Shown here one piece after another: positions 5,797-6,969 of a DNA stretch of 6,969 nt. Made by a program: the position numbers and the translations under genes. The first letter of the stretch is position 1. Each line of letters starts with the position of its first letter. The stretch comes from an uncultured Oscillospiraceae bacterium (GTDB lineage Bacteria; Bacillota; Clostridia; Oscillospirales; Oscillospiraceae), in contig CAJUAC010000104.1 in assembly GCA_910583885.1 (NCBI GenBank), positions 1 through 6,969 on the forward strand. The letters run 5' to 3'. A model generated the notes under the pieces. That model was not told where the DNA came from, searched no databases, and saw only the letters and a list, made by a program, of their open reading frames with translations.

Positions 5797-6911
5797 CGCC
5801 CCTGCACTGCCTTTTCTATGATTTCTCCCAGCCGCTCCGCTGACGCCGCCCAGGAGTACCGCCGGGCATTTTGCTGCCCCTTCTCCCGCAGCGCCTCCGC
5901 CACCCCCGGGTCCTCCAGGACATGCAGCAGACCCCGGCAGATCCCCTCCACATCATAGGGATCCACGTACTCCGCACCCTCTCCGCCTACCTCCGGCAGC
6001 GCGCTGTTCCTGCTGGTCAGCACCGGCGTCCCGCACGCCTGCGCCTCCAGGACCGGGATGCCGAACCCCTCGTACAGGCTCGGGAACGCGAACAGCTCCG
6101 CTGCCGTGTACAGCGCCGCCATGTCCTCATCCGGCACATACCCGATGAAGTGGATGGCCTCTCTGCAGCCCACCCCCTCCAGGGCCCGGGCCTTGTCAAA
6201 CTTCCATCCCTGTTCCCCTGCGATCACCAGGTGGTGGGGGATGCCCTGTCCCTTTGCCAGGTCAAAGGCCCGCAGCAACCGCTCCAGGTTCTTACGCGGG
6301 TTAAAGTTCCCAACGAACAGAATATACCGCTCCGGCAGGCGGTACTTCCTCCGCAGCGCGGACAATACGTCCCCGCTCCTCACCGGCCCCATCCACGCCG
6401 GGCTGGCGCAGGGCACCACCTCGATCTTTTCCGCCGGGACACCCAGCAGCTCCACCAGCTCCCGCTTCGTGAACTCTGAGATCGCTATATACCGCTCCGC
6501 GCGGCGCTTCACGTACTGGTATTGCAGCCGCCACCACACCACGCGTGTCGCCTGGTACGTGCCCTTTAACCGGTACACCGCCAAATCCGTTACTACCGGG
6601 ACCAGAACGCAGCTGCCAGGCAGGAAAAATGGTGTCTTCGAGTCTGTTGTCAGCAGCACTGCCTCCCTGCAGTACCGGCGCCCCAGCTGGAAGCTCTGGA
6701 AATACATCCGCCCCAACCCCTGCCCGTGGCGCCACGGCGCCCGGATCTGCTCCGTATCCGCCCCTGCCGGGAACTCCGGGCTGTCCGCCGCCAGGACAAC
6801 CTGGCTCCTTCGCCTGCTGCACGACACATACCTGCCAAACAGCTCCCGCACCACGACCCCTATCCCCGTGCTGTTCCTCTTATATTGCAGCGCGTTCACC
6901 ACTATCTTCAC
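5793..6911 (-). CDS. GT4-family glycosyltransferase, upstream copy of a tandem pair
   Basis: This is a second 372-residue GT4 enzyme, with the same layout as the following gene and clear similarity in the donor half. Its N-terminal loop is STGIG (14-18). AISEFTKREL (143-152) ends the acceptor domain. The donor domain has ILFVGNFNPRKN (197-208) and EX7E as E281 to E289 in LYEGFGIPVLEA. At the place where the sister enzyme has VHD, this one reads VTD (T108, D109), so the conserved histidine of many GT4 enzymes is missing. The start is GTG at 6911. It is fixed by an in-frame TGA two codons upstream and overlaps the preceding gene's stop as GTGA. The Shine-Dalgarno is weak (GTGGGA near 6918-6923). 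The role is probably a different linkage of the same glycan. Specificity is unknown. Confidence 0.89.
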   Translation of the reverse strand: MKIVVNALQYKRNSTGIGVVVRELFGRYVSCSRRRSQVVLAADSPEFPAGADTEQIRAPWRHGQGLGRMYFQSFQLGRRYCREAVLLTTDSKTPFFLPGSCVLVPVVTDLAVYRLKGTYQATRVVWWRLQYQYVKRRAERYIAISEFTKRELVELLGVPAEKIEVVPCASPAWMGPVRSGDVLSALRRKYRLPERYILFVGNFNPRKNLERLLRAFDLAKGQGIPHHLVIAGEQGWKFDKARALEGVGCREAIHFIGYVPDEDMAALYTAAELFAFPSLYEGFGIPVLEAQACGTPVLTSRNSALPEVGGEGAEYVDPYDVEGICRGLLHVLEDPGVAEALREKGQQNARRYSWAASAERLGEIIEKAVQGR

Positions 6912-6969
6912 GCTTCATCCCACCCGATCTCCAGCTGCTCCTGTTCCAGCAGCCGGCTGTGGGCCTGCT
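6908..6969 (-). CDS. C-terminal end of an unidentified protein (5' part outside window)
   Basis: The last 19 codons and stop of an upstream gene read QAHSRLLEQEQLEIGWDEA. The tail is charged and glutamate/glutamine-rich. The frame is supported because it stops exactly in a 4-base GTGA overlap with the first glycosyltransferase, the same junction type used at three other places in the operon. Too little is visible to name a family. By position it is likely another polysaccharide gene, such as a glycosyltransferase, methyltransferase or chain-modifying enzyme, but that is only inference. Confidence 0.6.
   Translation of the reverse strand, partial: QAHSRLLEQEQLEIGWDEA

Overview
The window is one GC-rich, tightly packed operon for a surface polysaccharide. 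Every gene lies on the minus strand, so transcription runs from high to low coordinates. In transcription order it holds: the last 19 codons of an unrecognised gene; two GT4-family glycosyltransferases; manC (mannose-1-phosphate guanylyltransferase); a 103-bp palindromic element in the only real intergenic gap; gmd (GDP-mannose 4,6-dehydratase); an rmd-like reductase; wzm (ABC-2 type polysaccharide export permease); and wzt (export ATPase), which runs off the left edge after 241 codons.

The genes read as one pathway. ManC makes GDP-D-mannose, Gmd makes GDP-4-keto-6-deoxy-D-mannose, and the reductase most likely makes GDP-D-rhamnose. The two glycosyltransferases would build a D-rhamnose and/or mannose glycan on a lipid carrier. 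Wzm/Wzt would flip the finished chain across the membrane. The gene set matches the logic of the Pseudomonas aeruginosa A-band (D-rhamnan) locus and the GDP-D-rhamnose pathway known for the Gram-positive Aneurinibacillus S-layer glycan. Phosphomannomutase, phosphomannose isomerase, the initiating transferase and any chain-capping enzyme are not in view.

Four junctions are 4-base start/stop overlaps (GTGA or ATGA), and the wzm-wzt and first-GT-to-manC gaps are only 6 and 15 bases. This implies one transcript with translational coupling. The only interruption is 146 bases between manC and gmd. It carries two AT-rich perfect palindromes flanking a small GC hairpin, which looks like a small non-autonomous repeat of the REP or MITE kind.

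The organism is probably a GC-rich member of the Clostridia (Oscillospirales-like, gut Firmicute). The reasons are the purine-rich Shine-Dalgarno sites, the general character of the proteins, and the style of the A/T-rich palindromic element. This is an impression without a database search, and a Gram-negative host is not excluded. No promoter, terminator, tRNA, rRNA, CRISPR or transposase gene was seen, and no stretch over 300 bases lacks a gene.
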